A DNA stretch of 19,009 nt, taken from NCBI GenBank assembly GCA_031394045.1, contig JANMWN010000109.1, positions 1-19,009 on the forward strand, written 5' to 3'. Positions 1 through 6,391 of this stretch are shown here, one piece after another (position 1 is the first letter of the stretch; each line of letters opens with the position of its first letter). Below the pieces are notes generated by a model. The model was not told the origin of the DNA, made no database searches, and saw only the letters and a program-made list of their open reading frames with translations. The position numbers were made by a program, and so were the translations under genes. Origin of the DNA: JANYIP01 sp031394045. GTDB lineage: Bacteria; Actinomycetota; Actinomycetes; Prado026.

Positions 1-1251
1 GATGTCGAGCTCGAAGCCAAGGGCCAGACGGCGTTGCTGCGCGACGTCGAGCTGCCACTGGTGGGGGTGCTGGCCGACATGGAGCGCACCGGCATCGCGA
101 TCGACGGCGACCACCTGGCCGACCTGCAGGCGCACTTCGCCGGCGAGGTCAAGGCGGCCGCGCAGGAGGCCTATGGAGTCGTCGGGCGCGAGTTCAACCT
201 CGGGTCGCCCAAGCAGCTCCAGGCGATCCTGTTCGACGACCTGGGACTGCCCAAGACAAAGCGGATCAAGACCGGCTACACCACCGACGCGGACGCGCTC
301 CAGGGCCTGTACGCCCAGACCGAGCACCCGCTGCTCGCGCACCTGCTCCGGCACCGCGACGTGTCCAAGCTGCTGGTCACGGTCGAGGGGCTGCAGAAGT
401 CCGTCGCCGACGACGGTCGCATCCACACCACGTACAACCAGATCGTGGCGGCGACGGGGCGGTTGTCCTCCCAGGACCCGAACCTGCAGAACATCCCGAT
501 CCGTACCCAGGAGGGACGCCGGATCCGGCGCGCGTTCGTCGTCGGCCCGAGCTACGACAGCCTGCTGACCGCCGATTACAGCCAGGTCGAGATGCGGATC
601 ATGGCCCACCTGTCCGGCGACGAGGCGCTGATCGCGGCGTTCGAGTCCGGTGAGGACCTGCACACGACCGTGGCGTCCAACGTCTTCCAGGTCGAGCCCG
701 CTGCCGTCGACGGGGTGATGCGCAGCAAGATCAAGGCGATGTCGTACGGCCTGGCCTACGGGCTGTCCGCCTACGGGCTCTCGCAGCAGCTCGGCATCCT
801 GCCGGAGGAGGCCAAGGGCCTCATGGACGAGTATTTCACCCGGTTCGGCGGTGTTCGCGACTACCTCTCGACGGTGGTCGACCTGGCTCGGGGGACCGGG
901 TACACCGAGACGATCATGGGTCGCCGGCGCTACCTGCCGGACCTCAACTCCGACAACCGGCAGCGCCGCGAGATGGCCGAGCGGATGGCGCTCAACGCTC
1001 CGATCCAGGGGTCGGCTGCGGACATCGTCAAGGTGGCGATGCTGGGCGTCGAGGCGGCCCTGCGCGGCGAGGGACTCAGCTCCCGGATGCTCCTCCAGGT
1101 GCACGACGAGCTGGTCCTGGAGGTCGCGCCGGGGGAGCGCGATCAGGTCGAGACCCTCGTCCGCCGCGAGATGGCCGCCGCCTACCCGCTGCGCGCGCCG
1201 CTGGTGGTCTCGGTCGGCCACGGCCGGACCTGGGACGACGCGGCGCACTGA
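1..1251 (+). CDS. polA: DNA polymerase I, C-terminal polymerase domain (5' end outside window)
   Basis: This is the 3' part of polA, open from base 1 in frame 1 (416 codons plus stop). That is about the length of the Pol I polymerase domain, so the 5' nuclease and exonuclease-like domains lie outside the window. Motif A (DYSQVEMR, catalytic Asp codon 574-576), the O-helix motif B (RSKIKAMSYGLAYG, 721-762) and motif C (VHDELVLE, Asp codon 1105-1107) are all intact, so the enzyme should be active. It fills gaps during Okazaki fragment maturation and excision repair. The O-helix residue equivalent to E. coli Phe762 is Tyr (codon 745-747), as I recall for mycobacterial Pol I. Codon use is strongly GC-ending, typical of a core gene. 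polA marks the housekeeping left edge of the window. Identification is certain; only the start is missing. Confidence 0.98.
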   Translation, partial: DVELEAKGQTALLRDVELPLVGVLADMERTGIAIDGDHLADLQAHFAGEVKAAAQEAYGVVGREFNLGSPKQLQAILFDDLGLPKTKRIKTGYTTDADALQGLYAQTEHPLLAHLLRHRDVSKLLVTVEGLQKSVADDGRIHTTYNQIVAATGRLSSQDPNLQNIPIRTQEGRRIRRAFVVGPSYDSLLTADYSQVEMRIMAHLSGDEALIAAFESGEDLHTTVASNVFQVEPAAVDGVMRSKIKAMSYGLAYGLSAYGLSQQLGILPEEAKGLMDEYFTRFGGVRDYLSTVVDLARGTGYTETIMGRRRYLPDLNSDNRQRREMAERMALNAPIQGSAADIVKVAMLGVEAALRGEGLSSRMLLQVHDELVLEVAPGERDQVETLVRREMAAAYPLRAPLVVSVGHGRTWDDAAH

Positions 1252-1268
1252 GCCTGCAGGGCACCCTC

Positions 1269-1316
1269 ACCGGGGCGGCCGGTCACAGCTGCGTGACGCA
1301 CGGGAAGCAAGTGCGT
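1269..1316 (+). terminator. Possible weak terminator hairpins after polA
   Basis: Two short inverted repeats lie just after the polA stop. ACCGG-N5-CCGGT spans 1269-1283 and ACGCAC-N9-GTGCGT spans 1296-1316. No U-tract follows either. They could slow or end polA transcription, or the second could be an operator for the lipoprotein gene that starts at 1362. The stems are only 5 and 6 bp, so chance occurrence is quite possible in this GC-rich DNA. Confidence 0.25.
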
Positions 1317-1361
1317 GGGTCGAGCGTCATTTCGCGGGTAGTTTCTGCCAGACTGCCGCGC

Positions 1362-2804
1362 ATGACGCTGACGTCGAAGGTTGCCCGCCGCCCAGTCGCC
1401 CTCGCCGGGTTCGCCATCGCTGGCCTGCTGCTCGCCGCCTGCGGGTCCGGGAGCACCGCCGTCCCGCAGGCTCGGGTCGATCGCACCGACGTCACCTTCA
1501 ACAGCTGCGACTCGGTCGCGTGCACGGGCACGATCGACGGCGCTGCGTACGCGATCGTGATGCCCAAGAAGTGGAACGGCACCCTGCTGATGTACTCGCA
1601 CGGGTACCGCCAGGCCGCACCGGCCCCGCCGAATTTCAGCCCCGTGGACCGCAAGGCCGAGCCGGCGCCCGGGTACGGCGACGGCGACGACTCCGTGGGC
1701 AAGGCGCTGCTCGACCAGGGGTACGCGCTGGCCGGGTCGGCGTACAAGTCCAATGGCTGGGCGGTCACCGACGGGGTCAAGGCCGACGAGGACCTGCACC
1801 AGTTCTTCGTCGACCACGTCGCCAAGCCGGACCGCACCATCATCTGGGGCGACTCCCTCGGGGGCCTGGTCACCGAGCTCGTGTCTGAGAAGCACCCCGA
1901 GTGGGTCGACGGCGCGATCCCGCTCTGCGGCGTCCTCGCTGGGCCCAACCGGAACCTCGACCTCGCCCTCGACGTCGCCTACGCGATCAAGACGCTGATC
2001 TACCCGCAGCTCAAGCTGAACAACTACGCGAGCTACGACGAGGCGGTGGCCAACTGGGAGGGTGCGGCCAAGGCGATCGTCGCGGCCGGGTCGGACACCG
2101 CCAACGGCGTACCCAAGATCCTGATGGTGGCTGCGCTCGTGGACGCGCCCTCGCGTACCGCTACGTACGACGGCTCGACGATCGTGTCCCAGGTTTCGGC
2201 CTACGCCGAGTCGGTCCTGACCGCGCTCGGCTACGGCACCTTCGGGCGCTACGACATCGAGCAACGGATCGGCGGCAACGCCTCGCAGAATACCGGCGTC
2301 GACTACTCCCAGCGGATCTCGGCCAGCGAGAAGTCCTTGATCGAGTTCGTGAGCCCCGGCGCCACCGACAAGATGCTGGCCGAGCTCGCGGCCGGCCCCC
2401 GCATCTCGGTGGACCAGGCTGCCAGGGACACGTTCGCCGCGACGGGAACGCCGACCGGCGACATCGGGCACCCGACGCTGACGATGCACACCGAGGCCGA
2501 CCCGCTGGTGCTTGTGCAGAACGCGAACGTGTTCAGCCAGCTCGTCATGGCGTCCAAGAAGGCGACCGGCGACCTCGTCCAGCTGTACACCGTGGCACCG
2601 GCGACCTACTTCGCGAAGCCGGGTGCGCCTTACGGCGCGGGTCACTGCAACTTCACCAAGGACTCGCGGGTGGCCGTGGTCGACCTGATGGACAACTGGG
2701 TCCGCAACGGTGTCTACCCGGGCAGCGAGGCGATCGCCAAGGCTATGGGCACCGGCAACGGGTACGACCCGATCTACCGTCCGTCGGCGTGGCCCGCCGC
2801 GTGA
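1362..2804 (+). CDS. Secreted lipoprotein alpha/beta hydrolase
   Basis: The 480-aa product begins with a lipoprotein signal peptide: basic residues K6, R9 and R10, a hydrophobic stretch at 12-24, then lipobox LAAC with Cys27. It should therefore be exported and lipid-anchored outside the membrane. The mature part is an alpha/beta hydrolase. The nucleophile elbow GDSLGG contains Ser165, TEADPLV provides a plausible acid Asp380, and GAGHCNF provides His428. This would be an esterase, lipase or peptidase; the substrate is unknown. The ATG at 1362 is chosen because it gives a clean signal peptide; the frame is open further upstream (GTG 1293) but would ruin it. There is no Shine-Dalgarno, but CAGACT (1349-1354) lies 7 nt before the ATG, which fits a leaderless start weakly. 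The 3' end overlaps the possible start region of the next gene. Confidence 0.85.
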   Translation: MTLTSKVARRPVALAGFAIAGLLLAACGSGSTAVPQARVDRTDVTFNSCDSVACTGTIDGAAYAIVMPKKWNGTLLMYSHGYRQAAPAPPNFSPVDRKAEPAPGYGDGDDSVGKALLDQGYALAGSAYKSNGWAVTDGVKADEDLHQFFVDHVAKPDRTIIWGDSLGGLVTELVSEKHPEWVDGAIPLCGVLAGPNRNLDLALDVAYAIKTLIYPQLKLNNYASYDEAVANWEGAAKAIVAAGSDTANGVPKILMVAALVDAPSRTATYDGSTIVSQVSAYAESVLTALGYGTFGRYDIEQRIGGNASQNTGVDYSQRISASEKSLIEFVSPGATDKMLAELAAGPRISVDQAARDTFAATGTPTGDIGHPTLTMHTEADPLVLVQNANVFSQLVMASKKATGDLVQLYTVAPATYFAKPGAPYGAGHCNFTKDSRVAVVDLMDNWVRNGVYPGSEAIAKAMGTGNGYDPIYRPSAWPAA

Positions 2805-3813
2805 GCAGGCCCACCTGAGCGCCCGACCGGACGCCCGACCGGACGCCCGGCGCCGGGCCGTCGTCACCGGCGGTGCGGGGTTCCTCGGCTCGCACCTGTG
2901 CGACCGGCTGCTCGGAACCGGTTACGAGGTCGTGTGCGTGGACGACCTCAGCACCGGGGCGCCGGAGAACGTCGCCCATCTGGATGCGGACCCGGGATTC
3001 TCGTTCGTACGGGCCGACGTCTCGCTGCCGTTCGACGTCGAAGGCGCGGTGGACGCGGTGCTGCACTTCGCCTCACCGGCCTCGCCGGTCGACTACCTGA
3101 ACCTGCCGATCGAGACCCTGCGGGTGGGGTCGGTCGGCACGATGCACGCCCTCGACCTGGCCAGGGCCAAGGGCGCCCGGTTCATGCTGGCGTCCACGTC
3201 GGAGACGTACGGCGACCCGCAGGTGCACCCGCAGCCCGAGTCGTACTGGGGGCACGTCAACCCGGTAGGACCGCGTGGGGTCTACGACGAGGCCAAGCGC
3301 TTCGCGGAGGCGGTCACGATGGCCTACCGGCGGACGTACTCCACCGACACGGCTATCGCCAGGATCTTCAACACCTACGGCCCGCGGATGCGGCCGGGTG
3401 ACGGCCGGGCCATCCCGACGTTCATCGCCCAGGCGCTGCGCGGAGAGCCGATCACGGTGGCCGGCGACGGTGAGCAGACCCGCTCGGTCTGCTTCGTAGA
3501 CGACGAGGTGGAGGGGCTGCTGCGTCTGCTCGAGAGCGGCCACAGCGGGCCGATGAACATCGGGAACCCCGGCGAGCTCTCGGTGCTGAAGCTGGCCGAG
3601 CTGGTGATCTCGCTGGCCGGGAGCAGCTCGCCGATCGTGTTCGTCCCACGCCCGGAGGACGACCCGACCGTACGCCGCCCCGACGTCACCCTGGCGACCC
3701 GCGAGCTCGGCTGGTCGCCGGTCGTCGACGTCGAGGAAGGTCTGCGGCGGACCATCGACTGGTTCCGTAGCCACCCCGACCTGATCGATGTCCGGCCGAC
3801 CGAATCCGACTAG
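2710..3813 (+). CDS. NAD-dependent epimerase/dehydratase, UDP-glucuronate decarboxylase type
   Basis: This is an extended short-chain dehydrogenase (SDR) sugar-nucleotide enzyme. It has the NAD-binding TGGAGFLGSH motif (residues 53-62 from GTG 2710), the STSETYGDP strand, catalytic Tyr192-x3-Lys196 (YDEAK) and TYGPRM. The run HPQPESYWGHVNPVGPRG followed by YDEAKR is characteristic of UDP-glucuronate decarboxylases, which make UDP-xylose from UDP-glucuronate. It would supply a pentose donor, in the cytoplasm, to the glycosyltransferases downstream. The start is unresolved. The only ATG/GTG/TTG upstream of the Rossmann motif is GTG 2710, which overlaps the hydrolase gene by 95 bp and adds an Arg-rich leader not expected in this family. 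CTG 2815, just after the hydrolase stop, would give a normal 332-aa protein. A related dTDP- or UDP-sugar epimerase function cannot be excluded. Confidence 0.87.
   Translation: MSTRAARRSPRLWAPATGTTRSTVRRRGPPREQAHLSARPDARPDARRRAVVTGGAGFLGSHLCDRLLGTGYEVVCVDDLSTGAPENVAHLDADPGFSFVRADVSLPFDVEGAVDAVLHFASPASPVDYLNLPIETLRVGSVGTMHALDLARAKGARFMLASTSETYGDPQVHPQPESYWGHVNPVGPRGVYDEAKRFAEAVTMAYRRTYSTDTAIARIFNTYGPRMRPGDGRAIPTFIAQALRGEPITVAGDGEQTRSVCFVDDEVEGLLRLLESGHSGPMNIGNPGELSVLKLAELVISLAGSSSPIVFVPRPEDDPTVRRPDVTLATRELGWSPVVDVEEGLRRTIDWFRSHPDLIDVRPTESD
2821..2844 (+). repeat. Tandem 12-bp repeat at the start of the decarboxylase gene
   Basis: GCCCGACCGGAC occurs twice in direct tandem (2821-2832 and 2833-2844), followed by GCCCGG as a partial third unit. 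It encodes an (A)RPD-A-RPD-A run just before the NAD-binding motif. The unit is 12 bp, so gain or loss of copies keeps the frame. Confidence 0.8.
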
Positions 3814-3816
3814 GGT
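3811..3816 (+). promoter_or_regulatory. -10 box of a probable leaderless promoter
   Basis: TAGGGT matches the actinobacterial -10 consensus TANNNT and ends 7 nt before the ATG at 3824, the spacing expected when transcription starts on the start codon. The TAG is also the stop codon of the preceding gene. No Shine-Dalgarno is present upstream of 3824, which agrees with leaderless translation. Confidence 0.5.
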
Positions 3817-3823
3817 CGCTGCC

Positions 3824-4186
3824 ATGTCCACGGTTGAGGTGAGAAGCAGTATCACCACGGGCGCCAAGGCGTCGGTGGTGGCAGCCCTGGTGCTCCTGGT
3901 CGCTGCGACGTTCATCTTGTTGGACCCGATCGAGCAGCCGACGACGAGTGGGCCGCCTTTCCGCTGCGGGACGGCGATGGACCCGGCCCAGGGTGCCTTC
4001 GCGGCCTCGTTCTGCTCGGGGGTGGTGCGTGGCCAACAGCTCCTGGCGGCAGCCTTCGTAGTGAGTGCCCTCGCCGTGGCGCTCGGTGGCATCTGGGCGT
4101 TTGGCATACGGGGCAGAGCGCAGCCGCACCTCTTGCTCGCGACAGGCGCCCCCGCGCAGGGGAGCAAGGACGCGTCTGGAGATTGA
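3824..4186 (+). CDS. Small two-helix membrane protein of unknown function
   Basis: The 120-aa product has two predicted membrane helices, at about residues 16-33 and 72-94. The loop of about 40 residues between them contains Cys48 and Cys64 (FRCGTAMDP and ASFCSG), which could form a disulphide if the loop is extracytoplasmic. The C-terminal tail is polar and short. I do not recognise the family. The ATG at 3824 is preferred over ATG 3788, which would overlap the decarboxylase gene, because a TAGGGT -10 box sits exactly 7 nt upstream. It lies 10 bp after the decarboxylase stop and 67 bp before a methyltransferase gene. It may be a housekeeping-side neighbour rather than a working part of the glycan locus. 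Confidence 0.75.
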   Translation: MSTVEVRSSITTGAKASVVAALVLLVAATFILLDPIEQPTTSGPPFRCGTAMDPAQGAFAASFCSGVVRGQQLLAAAFVVSALAVALGGIWAFGIRGRAQPHLLLATGAPAQGSKDASGD

Positions 4187-4253
4187 CCCTTCGCCAAGGT
4201 ACGGTCGCTGCTGCTGGCCGAGCAGGCGGCACCCTCGTTCCGGCCAGGAGCCC

Positions 4254-5096
4254 ATGGACACCAAGGCATTCCTTGACGCGCTGCCCGATGCGTTTCTCGG
4301 CGACCCGGACCTCGGCGTGCCCAGCGACGGGCGGTTCGCCGAGCTGGCGGCCGAGGTGGTCGGCTTCACGACCCCGGCTGAGCTGGCGGTGCTCAATCTT
4401 GCCGCCCGGCTGCTCCCCGTCGATGAGGCCTACCTTGAGGTCGGTACGTTCAAAGGCCGATCGGTCTGCGCGGCGCTTCTTGATGCAACCGACCGCACCT
4501 TCCTCGCTGTCGAGAACTTCATGGAGTTCGGGATGGTCGGTGCAGATGCACGCGAGGAGCTCTTGCGCAACCTGGCGAAGTACGCCGCGGACCGCGAGGA
4601 CTTCACACTTGTCGACGGAGACTCCTTCAAGGTGCTCGCCAAGCCGGATCCGGTCAGGCGCCCTGTCGGTGTGTACTTCTACGACGGGGCGCATACCGGC
4701 ATGGCGCACTACCTTGCGCTTGGCGTGGTCGAGCCGCTGCTCGCCGACGAGGCCTTGGTCCTGGTCGACGATGCGTCCTGGCCGATGGTCGAGCGGGCGA
4801 CGATGAAGTACATCCTCCAGCACCCGGGCTGGTCGGTGCTGCGCAACTTTCAGGCACTCGAAGACGACGATCCCCGCTGGGCGAACGGGCTCATGATCCT
4901 GCGGTACGTACGTACGGATGCGGCAGTGCGCAGGCAGGTCGCTATCAGCACGGAGGGCCAGCGACTTCTCCAGGTGTACGCCCGTGGGCCGGCCACCGGC
5001 CTCGTGTGGCGGACGCTTTACCGCTATCCAGGGCTCGTACCCATGGCCAAGCGTGTGGTCAGCAAGCGGTCACGCAGCGTCGACCCCCAGAGCTGA
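4254..5096 (+). CDS. Class I SAM-dependent methyltransferase (Methyltransferase_24-like)
   Basis: The 280-aa product has a Rossmann-type methyltransferase core. The SAM-binding motif I is YLEVGTFKGRS (EVGTFKG at 62-68). An acidic residue follows beta 2 (AVEN, near 86), with VDGDSFKVL near 120-128, YDGAHT (143-148) and VDD (171-173), as in the family that acts on sugars or small molecules encoded in polysaccharide and antibiotic clusters. The ATG at 4254 follows CAGGAG with 3 nt spacing; a TACGGT box at 4200-4205 could be its -10. The substrate is not visible. Given the neighbours, an O-methyl group on a sugar of the surface glycan is a reasonable inference. Third codon positions are noticeably less GC-biased than in polA. 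The 3' end overlaps the convergent flippase gene by 27 bp. Confidence 0.82.
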   Translation: MDTKAFLDALPDAFLGDPDLGVPSDGRFAELAAEVVGFTTPAELAVLNLAARLLPVDEAYLEVGTFKGRSVCAALLDATDRTFLAVENFMEFGMVGADAREELLRNLAKYAADREDFTLVDGDSFKVLAKPDPVRRPVGVYFYDGAHTGMAHYLALGVVEPLLADEALVLVDDASWPMVERATMKYILQHPGWSVLRNFQALEDDDPRWANGLMILRYVRTDAAVRRQVAISTEGQRLLQVYARGPATGLVWRTLYRYPGLVPMAKRVVSKRSRSVDPQS

Positions 5097-6308
5097 CGTC
5101 TTCGGGGGTCGCACCTGCGGCCGGACGGCCATGGCAAGGCCCACAAGCACGAGCAGGCCGACCACCAGGGTGGACGTCAGGAGGACTCGGGGCAGCGAAC
5201 CGTTCGCGTAGGTACCCACCACCACGGCCTCTGCGGCGACCGTGACCCAGATACCCCAGCTGGCCCAGTGGCTGTGTTCGGCGACTGCGTTGAGCAGCAC
5301 GAGATGGGCGAGCGCAAGCAAGATCCCGAGAGTGGCGAAGAGCCAGGCGTAGTGCCCGGCCTGCGAGTACGACGCGCCCGAGACGGTGGTCACGATCCAC
5401 GGACCCAACGCGGCCGTCAGGACGCTGCCTGCCACGCCGATACCCGTCACTACTGCGACGGCGCGAAGGAGCAGGCTGCGACCTGCACCCGCTGAGAGGC
5501 GAGGAAACACGACGACGGCCACGAACTGAGGCCCCCACAGACCCGCCTTCGTGAACAGGTTCCCGATCGCGTACACGCCCGAGCCGACCGGATCGAGGTA
5601 ATGACGGGCAAGGAGCAGGTCGAGCCCGGACAGCACCAAGAAGGCGCTGATGCCGGAGAGGATGGCCAGCAACTCCCGCGCCGACCCGAGGCCTGCTCCC
5701 CTGAGCGGGAGCCGCCACCACCAACCCTGGCCGGTCACCCAGCCCAGGATGGCCGTTGCCACCACGGTCGTCAGGGTCAGGATCGCCATCGTCTCCGGCA
5801 CCGCTGAGTGCAGACCGAGGGCGAACAGTCCGGTGACGACTCGCGCCCCGCTGATCAGAAGAAGTCCCGCGGCGTAGCCGGCGAACCGTTCTGCACCCAG
5901 CAGGTGTCCCTCAAGGGCGCCTGCGAGCGTGAAGGGAACCAGAAGGCCGCCCAGCCAGAGGAACGAACTGAGTGCCTGAACGTGCAGGAGCGGCTGAAGA
6001 ACCGGCGCCAGGCCGACTGTCAGGGCGAACAATGCCAAGCCGACGGCGAGCACGGCACGGGCGGAGATGACCTGCCCCCTGGGCCGCCCCGATGCAACCT
6101 GTCGAGCGATCAGCAGCTGGACGGCCACGGACGCTACCGAACCGATGGCTCCGAGACCCAGCAGCGCCGAGATCTCGCCGTAGTCGCCGGGGGAGTACGC
6201 CCGGCTCAGCATCGCGAGGAAGACGAAGCCGAGGACGTTGGCCAGCCCCGACGTTACGCCGACCAGGACGCCGGCGCGCCGAAGCGAAGGCGCACTCTCG
6301 ACGGTCAC
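5070..6308 (-). CDS. Wzx-like oligosaccharide flippase (polysaccharide biosynthesis membrane protein)
   Basis: The 412-aa product is almost entirely hydrophobic helices, about 12 by eye, with the start RRAGVLVGVTSGLANVLGFV and the segment LSRAYSPGDYGEISALLGLG. Members of the polysaccharide biosynthesis/MATE-like (MOP) superfamily begin this way (AR-x-LxPxDYG-type motif after helix 1). Such proteins flip lipid-linked oligosaccharides across the cytoplasmic membrane. The start is GTG 6308, preceded by GAGGA with 7 nt spacing, and a perfect TACTAT -10 lies further upstream. It is divergent from the large AftD-like operon (69 bp between starts) and convergent with the methyltransferase at 4254. 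It is the only flippase candidate in the window, so it probably exports a precursor made by the GT2/GT4 enzymes. A teichoic or O-antigen type substrate is also possible. Confidence 0.83.
   Translation of the reverse strand: MTVESAPSLRRAGVLVGVTSGLANVLGFVFLAMLSRAYSPGDYGEISALLGLGAIGSVASVAVQLLIARQVASGRPRGQVISARAVLAVGLALFALTVGLAPVLQPLLHVQALSSFLWLGGLLVPFTLAGALEGHLLGAERFAGYAAGLLLISGARVVTGLFALGLHSAVPETMAILTLTTVVATAILGWVTGQGWWWRLPLRGAGLGSARELLAILSGISAFLVLSGLDLLLARHYLDPVGSGVYAIGNLFTKAGLWGPQFVAVVVFPRLSAGAGRSLLLRAVAVVTGIGVAGSVLTAALGPWIVTTVSGASYSQAGHYAWLFATLGILLALAHLVLLNAVAEHSHWASWGIWVTVAAEAVVVGTYANGSLPRVLLTSTLVVGLLVLVGLAMAVRPQVRPPKTSALGVDAA
5081..5111. terminator. Hairpin between convergent genes, straddling a stop codon
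   Basis: CGACCCCC (5081-5088) pairs perfectly with GGGGGTCG (5104-5111), giving an 8-bp GC-rich stem. The 15-nt loop contains the methyltransferase stop codon (5094-5096). The flippase stop (5070-5072, minus strand) lies just past it. No U-tract is present on either side, so if it terminates it would be an actinobacterial hairpin-only type; being symmetrical it could act on both strands. Confidence 0.45.
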
Positions 6309-6341
6309 GTATCTGTCCTCGCGCTGGTGGGTCGGCGATTG

Positions 6342-6347
6342 ATAGTA
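6342..6347 (-). promoter_or_regulatory. -10 box for the flippase gene
   Basis: On the minus strand this reads TACTAT, a strong TANNNT match. It predicts a transcript start near 6334 and a leader of roughly 26 nt carrying GAGGA before the GTG at 6308. No clear TTGACA-like -35 is visible at 16-18 bp. Confidence 0.5.
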
Positions 6348-6391
6348 GTGACCGGGTCGACGATCTAGGTGGGGATAGTGTCGGGTCGACG
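6346..6391 (+). repeat. Direct repeat in the divergent promoter region
   Basis: TAGTGACCGGGTCGACG (6346-6362) is repeated as TAGTGTCGGGTCGACG (6376-6391). The CGGGTCGACG cores are identical and 29 bp apart. Each copy carries the palindrome GTCGAC. The pair lies between the flippase and AftD-like starts and overlaps the candidate -10 boxes, so it could be a regulator site, or a small duplication with no role. Confidence 0.5.
6376..6381 (+). promoter_or_regulatory. Candidate -10 box for the AftD-like operon
   Basis: TAGTGT fits TANNNT. A start near 6389 would give a message whose first usable codon is TTG 6411, which has AGGTGG (6401-6406) 4 nt upstream. It overlaps the GTG 6378 start, so this promoter and that start exclude each other. 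Confidence 0.3.

Noticed and set aside
2710..2850. Possible frameshift joining the hydrolase and decarboxylase into one protein
   Set aside because: The hydrolase ends normally after its His428 segment and a family-typical tail, and the decarboxylase is complete from its NAD motif on, so both genes look whole apart from the unclear start codon.
1182..2867. Long open minus-strand frame (561 codons) antisense to the hydrolase gene
   Set aside because: Its translation is rich in Arg, Gly and Val with no recognisable domain, and it mirrors the GC-ending codons of a well-supported plus-strand gene; such frames are common in DNA of this GC content.
4183..4205. TTGACC and TACGGT as a -35/-10 promoter pair before the 4254 methyltransferase
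   Set aside because: The spacer is only 11 bp, far shorter than the usual 16-18; TACGGT alone may still serve as a -10.
4904..4916. Short GTAC/TACG tandem run within the first methyltransferase gene
   Set aside because: Only three units long, in frame within coding sequence (RYVRTD); no sign of function.
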